Position numbers and translations under genes: made by a program
NCBI GenBank assembly: GCA_016716715.1
Contig: JADJVE010000008.1
Location: 218,664-282,663, forward strand
DNA from: Acidobacteriota bacterium
Lineage (GTDB): Bacteria; Acidobacteriota; Thermoanaerobaculia; UBA5066
Direction of reading: 5' to 3'
Length of the DNA: 64,000 bases
Notes under the pieces: model-generated
Told to the model about the DNA's origin: nothing
The model's input: only the letters and a program-made list of their open reading frames with translations
Database searches by the model: none
In this document: positions 1-8,084 of the stretch, piece after piece
How positions within the stretch are numbered: position 1 is the first letter of the stretch
How the letters are laid out: the number at the start of each line of letters is the position of its first letter

Positions 1-71
1 CCGTGCAGCAGCAGGCCCGCGAAGACGCCGACGGCGATCCGCGCCCAGCCGAGTGAGCGAGATCGTGTCAC
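1..71 (-). CDS. Partial membrane protein, N-terminus only
   Basis: Reading leftward from a GTG at 71, the frame runs off the left edge after about 23 residues: a short basic N-terminus (TRSRS) then a hydrophobic helix (ARIAVGVFAGLLL). A good ribosome site, AGAGGAG, lies a few bases upstream of the GTG, which is why I accept a start here. The visible part is a typical N-terminal signal anchor. Nothing identifies the family. It could also be the signal peptide of an exported protein. Confidence 0.45.
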   Translation of the reverse strand, partial: MTRSRSLGWARIAVGVFAGLLLH

Positions 72-493
72 TCGGTGCTCCTCTCGATACCGTCCGATGC
101 GTGATTGATGGCCGGAATTCTCGGCGGTCGACGCCGGTAAGCGCAAGCCAATAGATGGCGCCTCACCGAGCCTTGTGTCTCACGCCGGGTATATTTGTGG
201 GACGTGATGCGAACTAGTAGCCCGGGGATCCGCGGGCCGGGCTCGCGGGGGGGGGGGGGGGGGGGGGGGGGGGGTCTGGGGGGGCCGCGGAGGGGACGCC
301 GCCAGCCCCCTCCCCGGTCCTTCGCCGCCTGGGCTGCCTGAAAGGCGAGGAGGCCAAGACCTATCGCGAGCACCTCGAGGCCAAGTACAGAAAGGATCCT
401 CCGGGAGTCAACGTCCTCCCGGGGTTCTTTTCCGCGGGCCCCCGGCGCTTGCGCTCTGGGCGGCCTGGCGGCGCCAGGGTGTTCCGCATGGCG
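72..493. other. Damaged, mostly non-coding stretch with G tract
   Basis: This stretch has no convincing complete gene. It holds a polylinker-like run of restriction sites at about 212-233 (ACTAGT, then CCCGGGGATCC, then CCGCGG), a pure G tract of about 26 bases at about 249-274, and a perfect 7-bp inverted repeat CCGGGAG / CTCCCGG around 400-421 followed by GGTTCTTTT. The inverted repeat resembles an intrinsic terminator for + strand transcription. The open frames crossing the G tract are proline- or glycine-rich artefacts. Confidence 0.5.
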
Positions 494-533
494 TCACGGA
501 TCCACACCGGCCGATCGAAGGGAAGGCATTGCG
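335..533 (+). pseudogene. Possible coding remnant before a G tract
   Basis: One + frame beginning after the first G tract reads CLKGEEAKTYREHLEAKY and continues KDPPGVNVLPGFF, with G/C-rich third positions like the neighbours and a plausible helical composition. It has no usable start. Its upstream end is lost in the G tract, and after about 450 it turns into an Arg/Gly-rich composition typical of a shadow frame. I read it as the possible tail of a gene whose front was destroyed by the assembly, ending near the terminator-like hairpin. I do not recognise the family. Confidence 0.2.
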
Positions 534-1081
534 GGGGGGGGGGGGGACGGGCCGTCTCGCAGCGTCGCCTTCGTCCGGGTCTGCGCCGCGGGCAAGGGTG
601 GTTGCGAGCTTCTCGTGACGCGCGACGTCGCCGGATTCAGGAAATCCCCGGTCCCGATCGCCTTACCGGCCGTGGTGCTGGGCTCGGACCTCCGTCGCCG
701 CGGAGGCCCGTCCGACGTGTCCGCTGACCCACGCTCGACGCCGTCGCAGACAATCGAGCAAATTCTCAAGATCGAGGGATCCTTGATCGCGTAGAAGGTG
801 CGCGTGCCTTCCTTGCGGCGGCCGAGGAGCGCCGAGCCGAGCAGGATGGCGAGGTGCTTGCTGACGTTTGCCTGTGTGCCGCCGACATCGGCCACGATCT
901 CGCCGACCGAGGCCTCGTTCCGTGAAAGCCGCCTCAGGATCTTGAGACGCATGGGTTCGGAGAGCGCGCGGAAGAGAGCCGCGACCTGCTCGCAGCCTGC
1001 GTCCGTCGCGGGCAGGACGGCATCGACCGCGGCGTTGCATGCTCCGGAACGGGGCCCAACGGGCCCCGGCGTCACCCTCAC
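494..1081 (-). CDS. ArsR-family winged-helix repressor (C-terminus uncertain)
   Basis: A winged-helix DNA-binding domain is clear: ALFRALSEPMRLKILRRLS, then the recognition region VGEIVADVGGTQANVSKHLA and a wing ending TRTFYAIKD. The start chosen is GTG at 1081, which overlaps the stop of the preceding FmdB gene (GTGA). A second GTG at 1075 is possible. Cysteines sit just before the first helix (ACN, DAGC) and in the last helix (RICSIVCDG), where ArsR proteins bind metals or form sensing thiols, so an inducer-binding dithiol is plausible. The family normally ends about 110-120 residues in, near VCDGVERG at about 740. The extra tail runs through a G tract at 534-547 and is probably not real. 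As the last gene of the efflux operon it likely represses that operon from the AT-rich palindromes at 7398-7413. Confidence 0.75.
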   Translation of the reverse strand: MRVTPGPVGPRSGACNAAVDAVLPATDAGCEQVAALFRALSEPMRLKILRRLSRNEASVGEIVADVGGTQANVSKHLAILLGSALLGRRKEGTRTFYAIKDPSILRICSIVCDGVERGSADTSDGPPRRRRSEPSTTAGKAIGTGDFLNPATSRVTRSSQPPLPAAQTRTKATLRDGPSPPPPAMPSLRSAGVDP

Positions 1082-1290
1082 GTGAAGCGGCCGGAGCCCG
1101 GCCCGCAAGAGCCGCCTCCGTCGCCGCCCTTTGACGCGGAGGCTCCGGCGGACGCGAAGCGCGAGACGAGCTTCTGGATCTTCTCGCTTCCGCACTCGGG
1201 GCAGGTCACCCCGAAGTCCTCGAGGCCGGCGCCGACGAGCTCCTCGAACGTGGCACCGCACTTCTCGCACGTGAACTCGTAGAGGGGCAT
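1078..1290 (-). CDS. FmdB-family zinc-ribbon protein
   Basis: A 70-residue protein beginning MPLYEFTCEKCGATFEEL with a second cysteine pair in TCPECGSEK: the two CxxC knuckles form the FmdB putative regulatory zinc ribbon. The C-terminal third is a Gly/Ser-rich tail (GGDGGGSCGPGSG), usual in this family. ATG at 1290 has a GGAG site close upstream and excludes the longer in-frame extension. It lies in the efflux operon between the PII-like gene and arsR and overlaps arsR by 4 bases. The biochemical role of FmdB proteins is not settled, so function here is unassigned beyond zinc binding. Confidence 0.85.
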   Translation of the reverse strand: MPLYEFTCEKCGATFEELVGAGLEDFGVTCPECGSEKIQKLVSRFASAGASASKGGDGGGSCGPGSGRFT

Positions 1291-1300
1291 GGGCGTCTCC

Positions 1301-1582
1301 TCAGGCGTCCCAGGACTCGAGGGCCCAGGTGACGACGTGCGGCCGGGACGCGCTGCCCTGCACGTCCTTGAGGGCGGCACGCAGCTTCGGGACGTCCTCG
1401 TCCGCGACGAAGGACATGATGATCGTGGAGGTCTTCGGGAACGCCGCCGAGCCGAGGTGGCGGCCGGAGGAGCCGAAGCCCCGGGCCTCGACCTCCGTGT
1501 ATCCGGAAACGCCCGCGCGTTCGAGGGCGACCTCGACCTTCTCGCGGCACTCCGTGCCGGCGAGCACCATGAGCATCTTCAC
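1301..1582 (-). CDS. PII-like small protein (DUF3240-type) of the RND operon
   Basis: A 93-residue protein starting at a GTG two bases after the RND stop codon, with GGAGGAA overlapping the end of that gene. It opens VKMLMVLAGTECREKVEVAL and contains GVSGYTEVEARGFGSS and TIIMSFVADEDVPKLRAAL, a beta-alpha-beta ferredoxin-like pattern with a central loop like PII signal proteins. Small PII-like proteins of the DUF3240 kind are known beside RND metal pumps, where a sensing or dampening role has been suggested. Assignment here rests on that pattern and position, not on a recognised ligand-binding motif. Confidence 0.7.
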   Translation of the reverse strand: MKMLMVLAGTECREKVEVALERAGVSGYTEVEARGFGSSGRHLGSAAFPKTSTIIMSFVADEDVPKLRAALKDVQGSASRPHVVTWALESWDA

Positions 1583-1584
1583 GC

Positions 1585-4500
1585 TTATTCCTCCGCGGGC
1601 GGCGCGCCGGCCGCCTTGATGTACATGAAATAGAGGAGCGGGATCACGACGAGAGTCAGGGCGGTCGCCACGACGACGCCCGAGATGAGCGCGACGGCGA
1701 GGCCCTGGAAGATCGGGTCGAGAAGGATGACGCCGCCGCCCGCGACGAGCGCGAGGGCCGTGAGCACGATCGGCCGGAAGCGCACGGCGCCCGCCTTCAT
1801 GACGGCCTCCTCGAGCGGCTCGCCGGCGGCGAGCTCGAGGTTGATGAAGTCCACGAGGAGGATCGAGTTTCGGACGATGATCCCCGCGAGCGCGATGAAC
1901 CCGATCATCGACGTCGCCGTGAAGAACACGCCGAACGCCGCGTGCGCCGGCACGATGCCGATGAGCGTGAGCGGGATCGGCGCCATGATGATGAGCGGCG
2001 TCACGAAGGAGCGGAACCACCCCACGACGAGGACGTAGATGAGGACGAGGACCGCGGCGAAGGCGATCCCCATGTCCCGGAAGACCTCCACCGTGACGTG
2101 CCACTCGCCGTCCCACTTGAGCGCGTAACGGTTCGAGTCTGTCGGGAGCGCCGTGTTGAAGATCTCGAGCGGCCGGCCGTCCGGGCCGCGCAGCGCCTCG
2201 ACTTTCTTCTTCATGTCGAGAATGCCGTAGACGGGCGCCTCGGCGACGCCGGCCATCTCGGCGAGAACGTACGTCACCGGCTGCAGGTTCTTGTGGTACA
2301 CGAACGGCGCCCGCTTGCCCGGGACGACGGTCACGAGCTCGCGGATCGGGATGAGGCGGCCCGTCTGCGAGGGCACGGTCGTCGCAAGGAGGCCCTCGAG
2401 GCCGGAGCGCTGGGCGCGGTCGAGGCGCAGGACGATGGGCACGGCCTCGCGCGCCGCGTCCACGCGCAGGAGGCCCGCGTCCATGCCGTCGAGCGCGATC
2501 CGGAGCGTCTTGACGACGACCTCGGGCGTCACGCCGCTCAGCATCGCCTTCTCACGGTCGATCGCGACCTCGATCTTCGGAGACGCGTCCTCGACGAGCC
2601 AGTCCGTGTCGACGACGCCGGGGGTGGACTCGAAAATGCCCCGGACCTCCCGCGCCAGCACGATCCGCTGCGCCGGGTCGGGCCCGTAGATCTCGGCGAC
2701 CATCGTCGAGAGGACCGGCGGCCCCGGCGGGACCTCCGTGACCTTCACGTTCGCGCCAAGGCGCTTGCCGGCCTCGGAGATCCGGTTGCGAATCTCCTTG
2801 GCGATCGTGTGGCTGTCCTTCTTCCGTTCCTCTTTGTGCGCGAGGTTCACCTGCAGGTCCGCGACGAGCGGGCCCGAGCGCAGGAAATAGTGGCGCACGA
2901 GGCCATTGAAGTTGAACGGAGCGGACGTGCCGGCGTAGACCTGCACGTCCGCGACCTCGGGCTGGGCCTTGACGAGCGTCGCGAGCGTGCGCGCGGCGGC
3001 GGCGGTCGCCTCGAGAGTGGTGCCCTCGGGCATGTCGAGGACGACCTGCAGCTCGCTCTTGTTGTCGTACGGCAGCATCTTGACCTTCGCCGCCCGGACG
3101 AGGAAGAGGCCGCAGGCGAGAAGAAGGAGAACGACGACGCTGCCGAGCAGGACCCAGCGCCGCGTCGCGCTCGCGAGGAGCGGCGTGAACAGCTTCCGGT
3201 AGAAGCGGAGCAGGCGGTCCTCGGGCTTCTTGTCGGCGCCCGCCTCGAAGTGCTCCTCGCCCCGGAGGTGCTCCTCGGCGAACTTCCGGAAGAGGCGGAA
3301 CGTGAGCCACGGCGAGACGACGAACGCCACGAGCAGCGAGAAGACCATCGCGGCCGAGGCGTTCACGGGGATCGGGCGCATGTACGGGCCCATGAGGCCG
3401 GAGACGAACGCGAGCGGGAGGAGCGCCGCGACGACCGCGAACGTCGCGAGGATCGTCGGGTTGCCGACCTCGTCGACCGCGTAGACGGTGGTGAGGCGCG
3501 GCTCGCCCCAGCCCATCTCGTAGTGGCGGTGGACGTTCTCGACGACGACGATCGCGTCGTCCACGAGGATGCCGATCGCGAAGATGAGCGCGAAGAGCGT
3601 GACGCGGTTCAGCGTGTACCCGAAGAGAAACGACGCGAAGAGCGTGAGCGCGAGCGTCGCGGGAACCGCGACGAGGACGACGACCGCTTCCCGGCGGCCC
3701 AGGAAGAGCGCCATGAGGAGGACGACGGAGAACGTCGCGAGCCCGACGTGGAAGATGAGCTCGCCGGACTTCTCGTCGGCCGTCTTGCCGTAGTCGCGCG
3801 TCTTGGCGACGGTCACGTTGGACGGGACGACCGGGCCCTTCAGGCCCTCGAGACGGGCGTCGAGGTCCTTCACGAGGTCGACGGCGTTCGTGCCGGGCTT
3901 CTTCGCGACGGCGAGGGTGACGGCCGGGGCGTCGTCGCCGGCCTTCGTGAGCATCCACGCGTACTGCGAGGGTTCCTCGGGGCCGTCGGACACGGTCGCG
4001 ACGTCCTTGAGCCACACCGGCTTGCCGTTCGCGACGCCGATCACGGCCGAGCCGACGTCCTCGGCGCGGCGGAAGAGGGAGCCGACCTCGACGGGGACCT
4101 CGGCGTTGCCGGAGGCGAAGCTGCCCGCGGGCAGGCGCCAGTTGAGGCCCGAGAGCGCGCCGTACGCCTGCACGAGCGAGACGCCGTAGGACGCGAGGCG
4201 GTCGCGGTCGAACTTCACGTTCAGGACGCGCCGCTGGCCGCCGATCACGGTCACCTGCGCGACGCGCGGGTGCCGCGTGAAGTCGGCCTTGACCTCGTCG
4301 GCGATCTGCCGGAGCTGCATCGGCGAGGCGTCCTTCGAGTAGAGCGTGTACGCGGCGACGGGGACGTCGTCGATCCCGCGCGGAGCGACGACCGGCGGCA
4401 GCGCGCCCGGCGGGAGAGCGGGCGCGAGCTCGGCGATCTTCGCGTGGACGCGGACGACGGCCTGGTCGGGGTCCGTCCCGACCATGAACCGCACGATCAC

Positions 4501-4848
4501 GATGCCGCCCGAGGGCTGCGAGATCGAGTAGACGAACTCGACGTTCGGGATCTGGTAGAGCGCCTTCTCGACGGGCGAGACGACGCGCCGCTCGACCTCC
4601 TCGGCCGTCGCGCCCGGAAGCGCGACGAGGACGTCGATCATCGGGACCTTGATCTGGGGCTCCTCCTCGCGCGGCGTGACGAGGAGCGCGAACGCCCCGA
4701 GGAGGAGCGACGCGACGACGAGGAGCGGCGTCAGCTTGGACTCGAGGAACGCCTTGGCGATCCGGCCGGAGGCGCCGAGCGGCCGGCGCGTCATCTTCCG
4801 GTGGAGGATCTCGCGGGCGCTCGGCCCCTGGGGAATGTGCTCGTTCAC
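1585..4848 (-). CDS. RND-family efflux pump inner-membrane subunit
   Basis: A 1087-residue RND permease, about the usual length. It begins (GTG at 4848, overlapping the adaptor stop as GTGA) with a cytosolic N-terminus and TM1 (LTPLLVVASLLLGAFALLV), followed by the porter domain entry PGATAEEVERRVVSPVEKALYQI. The TM4 segment FAIGILVDDAIVVVENVHRH carries the paired aspartates of proton relay in the multidrug (HAE) type rather than the single-Asp pattern of CusA. The second half repeats the layout and ends in GIIVRNSILLVDF and a hydrophobic C-terminus. It exports a substrate by proton antiport with the adaptor and TolC encoded upstream. Substrate cannot be told from sequence. The PII-like, FmdB and ArsR companions suggest metal or thiol stress rather than drugs. 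Confidence 0.92.
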   Translation of the reverse strand: MNEHIPQGPSAREILHRKMTRRPLGASGRIAKAFLESKLTPLLVVASLLLGAFALLVTPREEEPQIKVPMIDVLVALPGATAEEVERRVVSPVEKALYQIPNVEFVYSISQPSGGIVIVRFMVGTDPDQAVVRVHAKIAELAPALPPGALPPVVAPRGIDDVPVAAYTLYSKDASPMQLRQIADEVKADFTRHPRVAQVTVIGGQRRVLNVKFDRDRLASYGVSLVQAYGALSGLNWRLPAGSFASGNAEVPVEVGSLFRRAEDVGSAVIGVANGKPVWLKDVATVSDGPEEPSQYAWMLTKAGDDAPAVTLAVAKKPGTNAVDLVKDLDARLEGLKGPVVPSNVTVAKTRDYGKTADEKSGELIFHVGLATFSVVLLMALFLGRREAVVVLVAVPATLALTLFASFLFGYTLNRVTLFALIFAIGILVDDAIVVVENVHRHYEMGWGEPRLTTVYAVDEVGNPTILATFAVVAALLPLAFVSGLMGPYMRPIPVNASAAMVFSLLVAFVVSPWLTFRLFRKFAEEHLRGEEHFEAGADKKPEDRLLRFYRKLFTPLLASATRRWVLLGSVVVLLLLACGLFLVRAAKVKMLPYDNKSELQVVLDMPEGTTLEATAAAARTLATLVKAQPEVADVQVYAGTSAPFNFNGLVRHYFLRSGPLVADLQVNLAHKEERKKDSHTIAKEIRNRISEAGKRLGANVKVTEVPPGPPVLSTMVAEIYGPDPAQRIVLAREVRGIFESTPGVVDTDWLVEDASPKIEVAIDREKAMLSGVTPEVVVKTLRIALDGMDAGLLRVDAAREAVPIVLRLDRAQRSGLEGLLATTVPSQTGRLIPIRELVTVVPGKRAPFVYHKNLQPVTYVLAEMAGVAEAPVYGILDMKKKVEALRGPDGRPLEIFNTALPTDSNRYALKWDGEWHVTVEVFRDMGIAFAAVLVLIYVLVVGWFRSFVTPLIIMAPIPLTLIGIVPAHAAFGVFFTATSMIGFIALAGIIVRNSILLVDFINLELAAGEPLEEAVMKAGAVRFRPIVLTALALVAGGGVILLDPIFQGLAVALISGVVVATALTLVVIPLLYFMYIKAAGAPPAEE

Positions 4849-6006
4849 CGGGAGCTGCCCTTCAACTCGGAGACGGGCGCGCCGTCGGCGGGCGGAGACG
4901 CGAGACCGACGAGGACGGTCTCGCCGCCCGAAAGGCCGGAGAGGATCTCGACCTTGCCGCCGGAGACGGCGCCCGTCGTGACGGCCCGGGTGCGCGCCTT
5001 GCCGGCTTCGTCCTTGACGGCGACGAGCGTGACGCCGCCGCTCGTGAGGACCGCGCTCTCGGGGACGAGGACGGTCGCGCGCGGGGCGGTGTCGAGCGTG
5101 GCGCGGCCCGTGAGGCCTGTCGAGACGGGCGTGCCCGCCAGCTCGAGCGTCGCCGTGTACGTGTGGCTCGCCGGGTCGGCGCCCGGGGACATCTCGACGA
5201 CGGTGCCCGTGAGCTCGGCGGCGACGCCGTCGATCTTCACGGCGAGCTTCTGTCCGGCTTTGAGGCCCGACGCGGCGACGGCGCCGGCCGGAACCTGCAC
5301 GACGAGGCGGCGCCCCGTCGCGGACTCGACCATGACGAGCGGGCGGCCCGGGGCCGCGAGGTCGCCGGCCTCGACGAGGCGGGCGGCCACACGGCCGGCG
5401 AAGGGCGCCGTCACGCGGGACTCGCGTGCGACGGAGGAGGCTGCTTCCACCGCGCCTTCGCCCTGCTGGACGGCGCCCTTCGCCTGCTCGTACTGCATTC
5501 GTGACATGTCGAGCTCGAGCGGCGACGCCGAGCCCGAGGCCGCGAGGGCCTTGTAGCGTTCGTAGTTGCGCTCGGCGAGAGAGAGCGCCGCGCGGGCCTG
5601 GGCGAGGGCGCCCTTGGCCTGCGCCTCCTGCCCGCTCGCGGTCTGCGGCATCGATCTCGACGAGGACGTCGCCGGCGGCGACGGACTGGCCGACACGCGC
5701 GGGGACGGCGACGACGTTTGCCATCACGCGCGACGAGACGGCGGCGGAGCGGTCGGCCGTGACGGTGCCGTAGAGAGTCAGGCGGTCCGGCAGCGATGCC
5801 TTCTCGACCAATGCCGTGGCGGCGGAGACGGGTGCGATGGAGGAAGAGGAAGATTTCTTAGAAGGTGAAGAGGGGCCGGCGCAGCCGGCGAGGACCACCG
5901 AGGCGATTCCCGCCGCGACGAGGGCGCCCGACACCTTCAAAGAAGATCCGAATCCCCCGGTCTTCTCCCCGTCTTTCCCCCTCAAAGAAATTCCGAATCC
6001 GAACAT
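4845..6006 (-). CDS. RND efflux periplasmic adaptor lipoprotein (frameshifted)
   Basis: The N-terminal part (ATG at 6006) has a lipoprotein signal, VSGALVAAGIASVVLAGC, with the lipobox LAGC, a Ser/Lys-rich linker and a biotinyl-lipoyl half ending GDVLVEIDAAD. The rest of the adaptor lies in another frame: coiled coil QAKGALAQARAALSLAERNY, second lipoyl half APFAGRVAARLVEAGDL, beta-barrel, and stop at 4845. The break lies at about 5635-5655. No single frame encodes the full protein, yet both halves are well conserved, so an indel error in the assembly is more likely than gene decay. It links the RND pump to TolC. The stop overlaps the pump start, so the two are coupled. Confidence 0.8.
5841..5875 (-). 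repeat. Dispersed AT-richer element in the RND adaptor linker
   Basis: On the minus strand this reads TCTTCACCTTC, TAAGAAATCTTCCTCTTCC, and encodes the Ser/Lys linker after the lipoprotein cysteine. It is nearly identical to the element at 22957-22990. Two weaker relatives (CCTTCAAAGAAGATCCGAAT and CCTCAAAGAAATTCCGAAT) lie at 5931-5958 and 5979-6000 in the opposite orientation, under the start of the same gene. Confidence 0.5.
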
Positions 6007-6011
6007 CTGCT

Positions 6012-7388
6012 TCACTCCGTTCCTCCGTTCAATACGCTCTCGGGGCGGCGTCCCGCCTTGACGGCGAGCTTCAGCGCCGCCGTGTGCGCGTCGGCGCGGG
6101 CGACGAGCTCGCGCGTCTCCGCCTCGCGGCGGGCCGTGGTGACGTCCAGGAGATCGAGCGTCTTCACGACGCCCGCCCGGAACCTGTCGTTCGTGATGCG
6201 CTCGGCCTCGCGGGCCGAATCGAGCGCCTTCTTCGCGGTCTCGTGCCGGGCCTGGGCCGTCCGGGCTTCCTCGAAGGCCTGGCGGACCTCGAGGCGGACG
6301 CCCTCGGCGAACCGCGCGACGTCCTCGCGCCCCGCGCGGGCGTCCTCGCGCGCCGCGACGGCGGCGGCGTGGTCGCTGCCGCCCGCGAACACGTTCCAGG
6401 TCGCGACGGCCATGATCGAGCCCGACGTGCCCGTCGAGCCGAACGGCTTGTCGCCGTACAGCTCGCCCTTGGCGACGAGCGCGAGCTTCGGCCAGATCGG
6501 CGCCTTCTTCACCTTCTCCTCGAGCTCGCCGGCGGCAAGGAGATTCCGGGCCGAGCCGAGATCCGAGCGCTCGGCAGCCGTCGCGAGCCAGCCGTCCACG
6601 GGAGTCGCGACGGGGCGCGGGTCGGGCAGGGGAGCGAGGGTCCAGGAGGAACTGCCGGCGGCGCCGAGGCGGAACGCGAGGTTCGCATTCGCGATGCGCA
6701 CGCGGCCGTCGGCCTCCGTCACGAGGTCGTCCATCTTGGAGAGCTCGACCTCGGCCCTGAGGAGCTCCGAGCGGACGAGCATGCCCTGAGCGGCGTAGTC
6801 GCCGGCCAGCTTGACGTGCGCGGCGACGGTGTCGCGCGACTTGTGGAGAAGGGCCGCGTATTCCTCCGCCTGGGCGACCATGACGTACGCCTCGGCGGCC
6901 GCGAGGGCCGCGTTGTCGGCCACCCACGAGGACGTGCCCGAGGCGGCGTCGGCCGCGAGCTTCGCCTGGTCGATGCGGCCCGAGAGCTCGCCGCCCGTGA
7001 AGAGGGGGAGGACGATCTCGGCCCGCGTGATCCCCGTGTTCAGGGGCGAGGCGTCGTTCGGGTTCGAGGCCACGAACTCCGGGAACGAGAAGACGCCCTG
7101 GTTCAGCTTGAGGGCGAAGACCTCGGCCGGGTTGTTCGTGCGCATCCAGAGCGCCGTCAGGTTCAGGGACGGCCACCGGAAGCCCTTCGCCTGTGAGGCG
7201 CGGGCCTCGGCGGCGCCCTGGCGGGCCTGCGCGGCGGTGACTTCCCGGGCGCCTTCCCGGGCCTTCTGCATGGCGCCTGCGAGGGTCAGGGGCGAAGGGG
7301 TCCCGGCCTGGGCCCGGGCGCCGGAGGGCGCCGCGAGGGCAACCAGGAGGAGCAGGGCCCGGGCGGCCGGAAGGGGCTTGTCATTCAT
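6012..7388 (-). CDS. TolC-family outer-membrane efflux protein
   Basis: A 458-residue protein with a cleavable signal peptide (AARALLLLVALAAPSGARAQA) and the two-repeat helical-barrel layout of TolC proteins: alternating Ala/Glu/Arg-rich long helices (AREVTAAQARQGAAEARASQAKG, split by strand segments such as ITRAEIVLPLFTGGELSG, and LRAEVELSKMDD). The second repeat ends RFRAGVVKTLDLLDVTTARREAETREL, the usual TolC signature near the C-terminus. It is first in the operon, with its ATG 60 to 70 bases from the AT-rich palindromes. Its stop overlaps the region upstream of the adaptor start (GTGA at 6012-6015). It forms the outer-membrane exit duct of the pump. Confidence 0.9.
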   Translation of the reverse strand: MNDKPLPAARALLLLVALAAPSGARAQAGTPSPLTLAGAMQKAREGAREVTAAQARQGAAEARASQAKGFRWPSLNLTALWMRTNNPAEVFALKLNQGVFSFPEFVASNPNDASPLNTGITRAEIVLPLFTGGELSGRIDQAKLAADAASGTSSWVADNAALAAAEAYVMVAQAEEYAALLHKSRDTVAAHVKLAGDYAAQGMLVRSELLRAEVELSKMDDLVTEADGRVRIANANLAFRLGAAGSSSWTLAPLPDPRPVATPVDGWLATAAERSDLGSARNLLAAGELEEKVKKAPIWPKLALVAKGELYGDKPFGSTGTSGSIMAVATWNVFAGGSDHAAAVAAREDARAGREDVARFAEGVRLEVRQAFEEARTAQARHETAKKALDSAREAERITNDRFRAGVVKTLDLLDVTTARREAETRELVARADAHTAALKLAVKAGRRPESVLNGGTE

Positions 7389-7397
7389 AGAAAACTC

Positions 7398-7413
7398 TTA
7401 TATAACTATATAG
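7398..7413. promoter_or_regulatory. Two abutting AT-only palindromes between divergent operons
   Basis: TTATATAA (7398-7405) is followed directly by CTATATAG (7406-7413). Each is a perfect 8-bp palindrome, in a genome where such AT runs are rare. They lie 10 bases from the tolC start and 48 bases from the DUF2892 start, so a bound repressor would cover the start region of the efflux operon. ArsR-family operators are AT-rich inverted repeats, and the arsR gene closes the efflux operon, so it is the natural candidate. Part of the site may also be the -10 element of one promoter. Confidence 0.55.
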
Positions 7414-7460
7414 CGATTGAAGTCAACCGGCTGGAACGCCGGAACGACAAGGAGAAAACA

Positions 7461-7695
7461 ATGACCATCAACGACGCTCTCCGCGCCATCGGCGGCTTCT
7501 TCACCCTGGCCTCCGTCGCCCTCGGGTACTTTGTTCACCCCGGCTTCTTCCTCTTCACGGCCTTCGTGGGGGCGAACCTGCTTCAGAGCGGCCTTCTCGA
7601 AGACGTGCCCGATGGTCGCGATCCTGAAGAAGGTAGGGCTGACGGACCAGATCGACCAGCCCAGGGCGTCCTGTTGCGCCGGGGAGGCCGCGTGA
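7461..7695 (+). CDS. DUF2892 (YgaP-like) inner-membrane protein, frameshifted
   Basis: The protein opens MTINDALRAIGGFFTLASVA and has two hydrophobic helices, ending NLLQSG at about 7593. In that frame it then turns into nonsense (LLEDVPDGRDPEEG). One base along, the neighbouring frame reads FSKTCPMVAILKKVGLTD, the conserved end of DUF2892 proteins, and stops at 7693-7695. A single extra C at about 7592-7597 explains this. Corrected, it is about 77 residues with a Cys-Cys near the end. The family is linked to rhodanese and sulfane-sulfur handling in YgaP-type proteins. The ribosome site AAGGAG lies just upstream of the ATG. Confidence 0.75.
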
Positions 7696-8078
7696 GGTAC
7701 GACGTGGCCTTCCCCGGCGGCGTCGCCGTCGAGGCTGCCTTCAAGGGCCACACGGTCCGGACGGACCAGCCCTCGCCCTTCGGGGGAGACTCGGCTCCGG
7801 CGCCGTTCGACCTCTTCATCGCCTCGATCGCGACGTGCATGGGCTTCTACGCCCTGCGGTTCTGCCAGGAGCGCGGGATCGCGACGGAAGGCCTCAGCCT
7901 CTCGGTCGAGACCATCAGGGACCCCGAGAAGAAGCGTCTCTCGACGATCAAGGCGGCCCTTACGCTCCCGCCGGGATTCCCCGAGAAGTACACGGGTGCG
8001 ATTCAGCGCGCCGTCGACCAGTGCGCCGTCAAGAAGCACATGATCGAGCCGCCCGCGTTCGAGCTCTCGGTGAACTGA
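7692..8078 (+). CDS. OsmC-like redox protein
   Basis: A 128-residue OsmC/YhfA-type protein. GTG at 7692 overlaps the corrected stop of the DUF2892 gene (GTGA), and the conserved fold begins directly after it (VRYDVAFPGGVAVEAAFKGH). Two family cysteines are present, in FIASIATCMGFYALRF and DQCAVKKHM. In OsmC/Ohr proteins this pair reduces organic peroxides and related electrophiles. As sequenced the frame is open back to 7461, which fuses it artificially to the DUF2892 protein. I treat that 205-residue fusion as an error. Its position opposite the ArsR-controlled efflux operon suggests a shared thiol or oxidant stress response. Confidence 0.82.
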   Translation: MRYDVAFPGGVAVEAAFKGHTVRTDQPSPFGGDSAPAPFDLFIASIATCMGFYALRFCQERGIATEGLSLSVETIRDPEKKRLSTIKAALTLPPGFPEKYTGAIQRAVDQCAVKKHMIEPPAFELSVN

Positions 8079-8084
8079 AGACGT

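Noticed and set aside
1942..5556. A 1204-codon open frame on the + strand opposite the RND and adaptor genes
   Set aside because: It is an Arg/Glu/Asp-rich shadow of highly GC-biased coding on the other strand. The minus strand encodes clear RND and adaptor motifs.
7461..8078. A single 205-residue DUF2892-OsmC fusion protein
   Set aside because: The middle is nonsense in that frame, while the neighbouring frame continues the DUF2892 family sequence and stops at a GTGA junction with the OsmC start. A one-base insertion explains the fusion.
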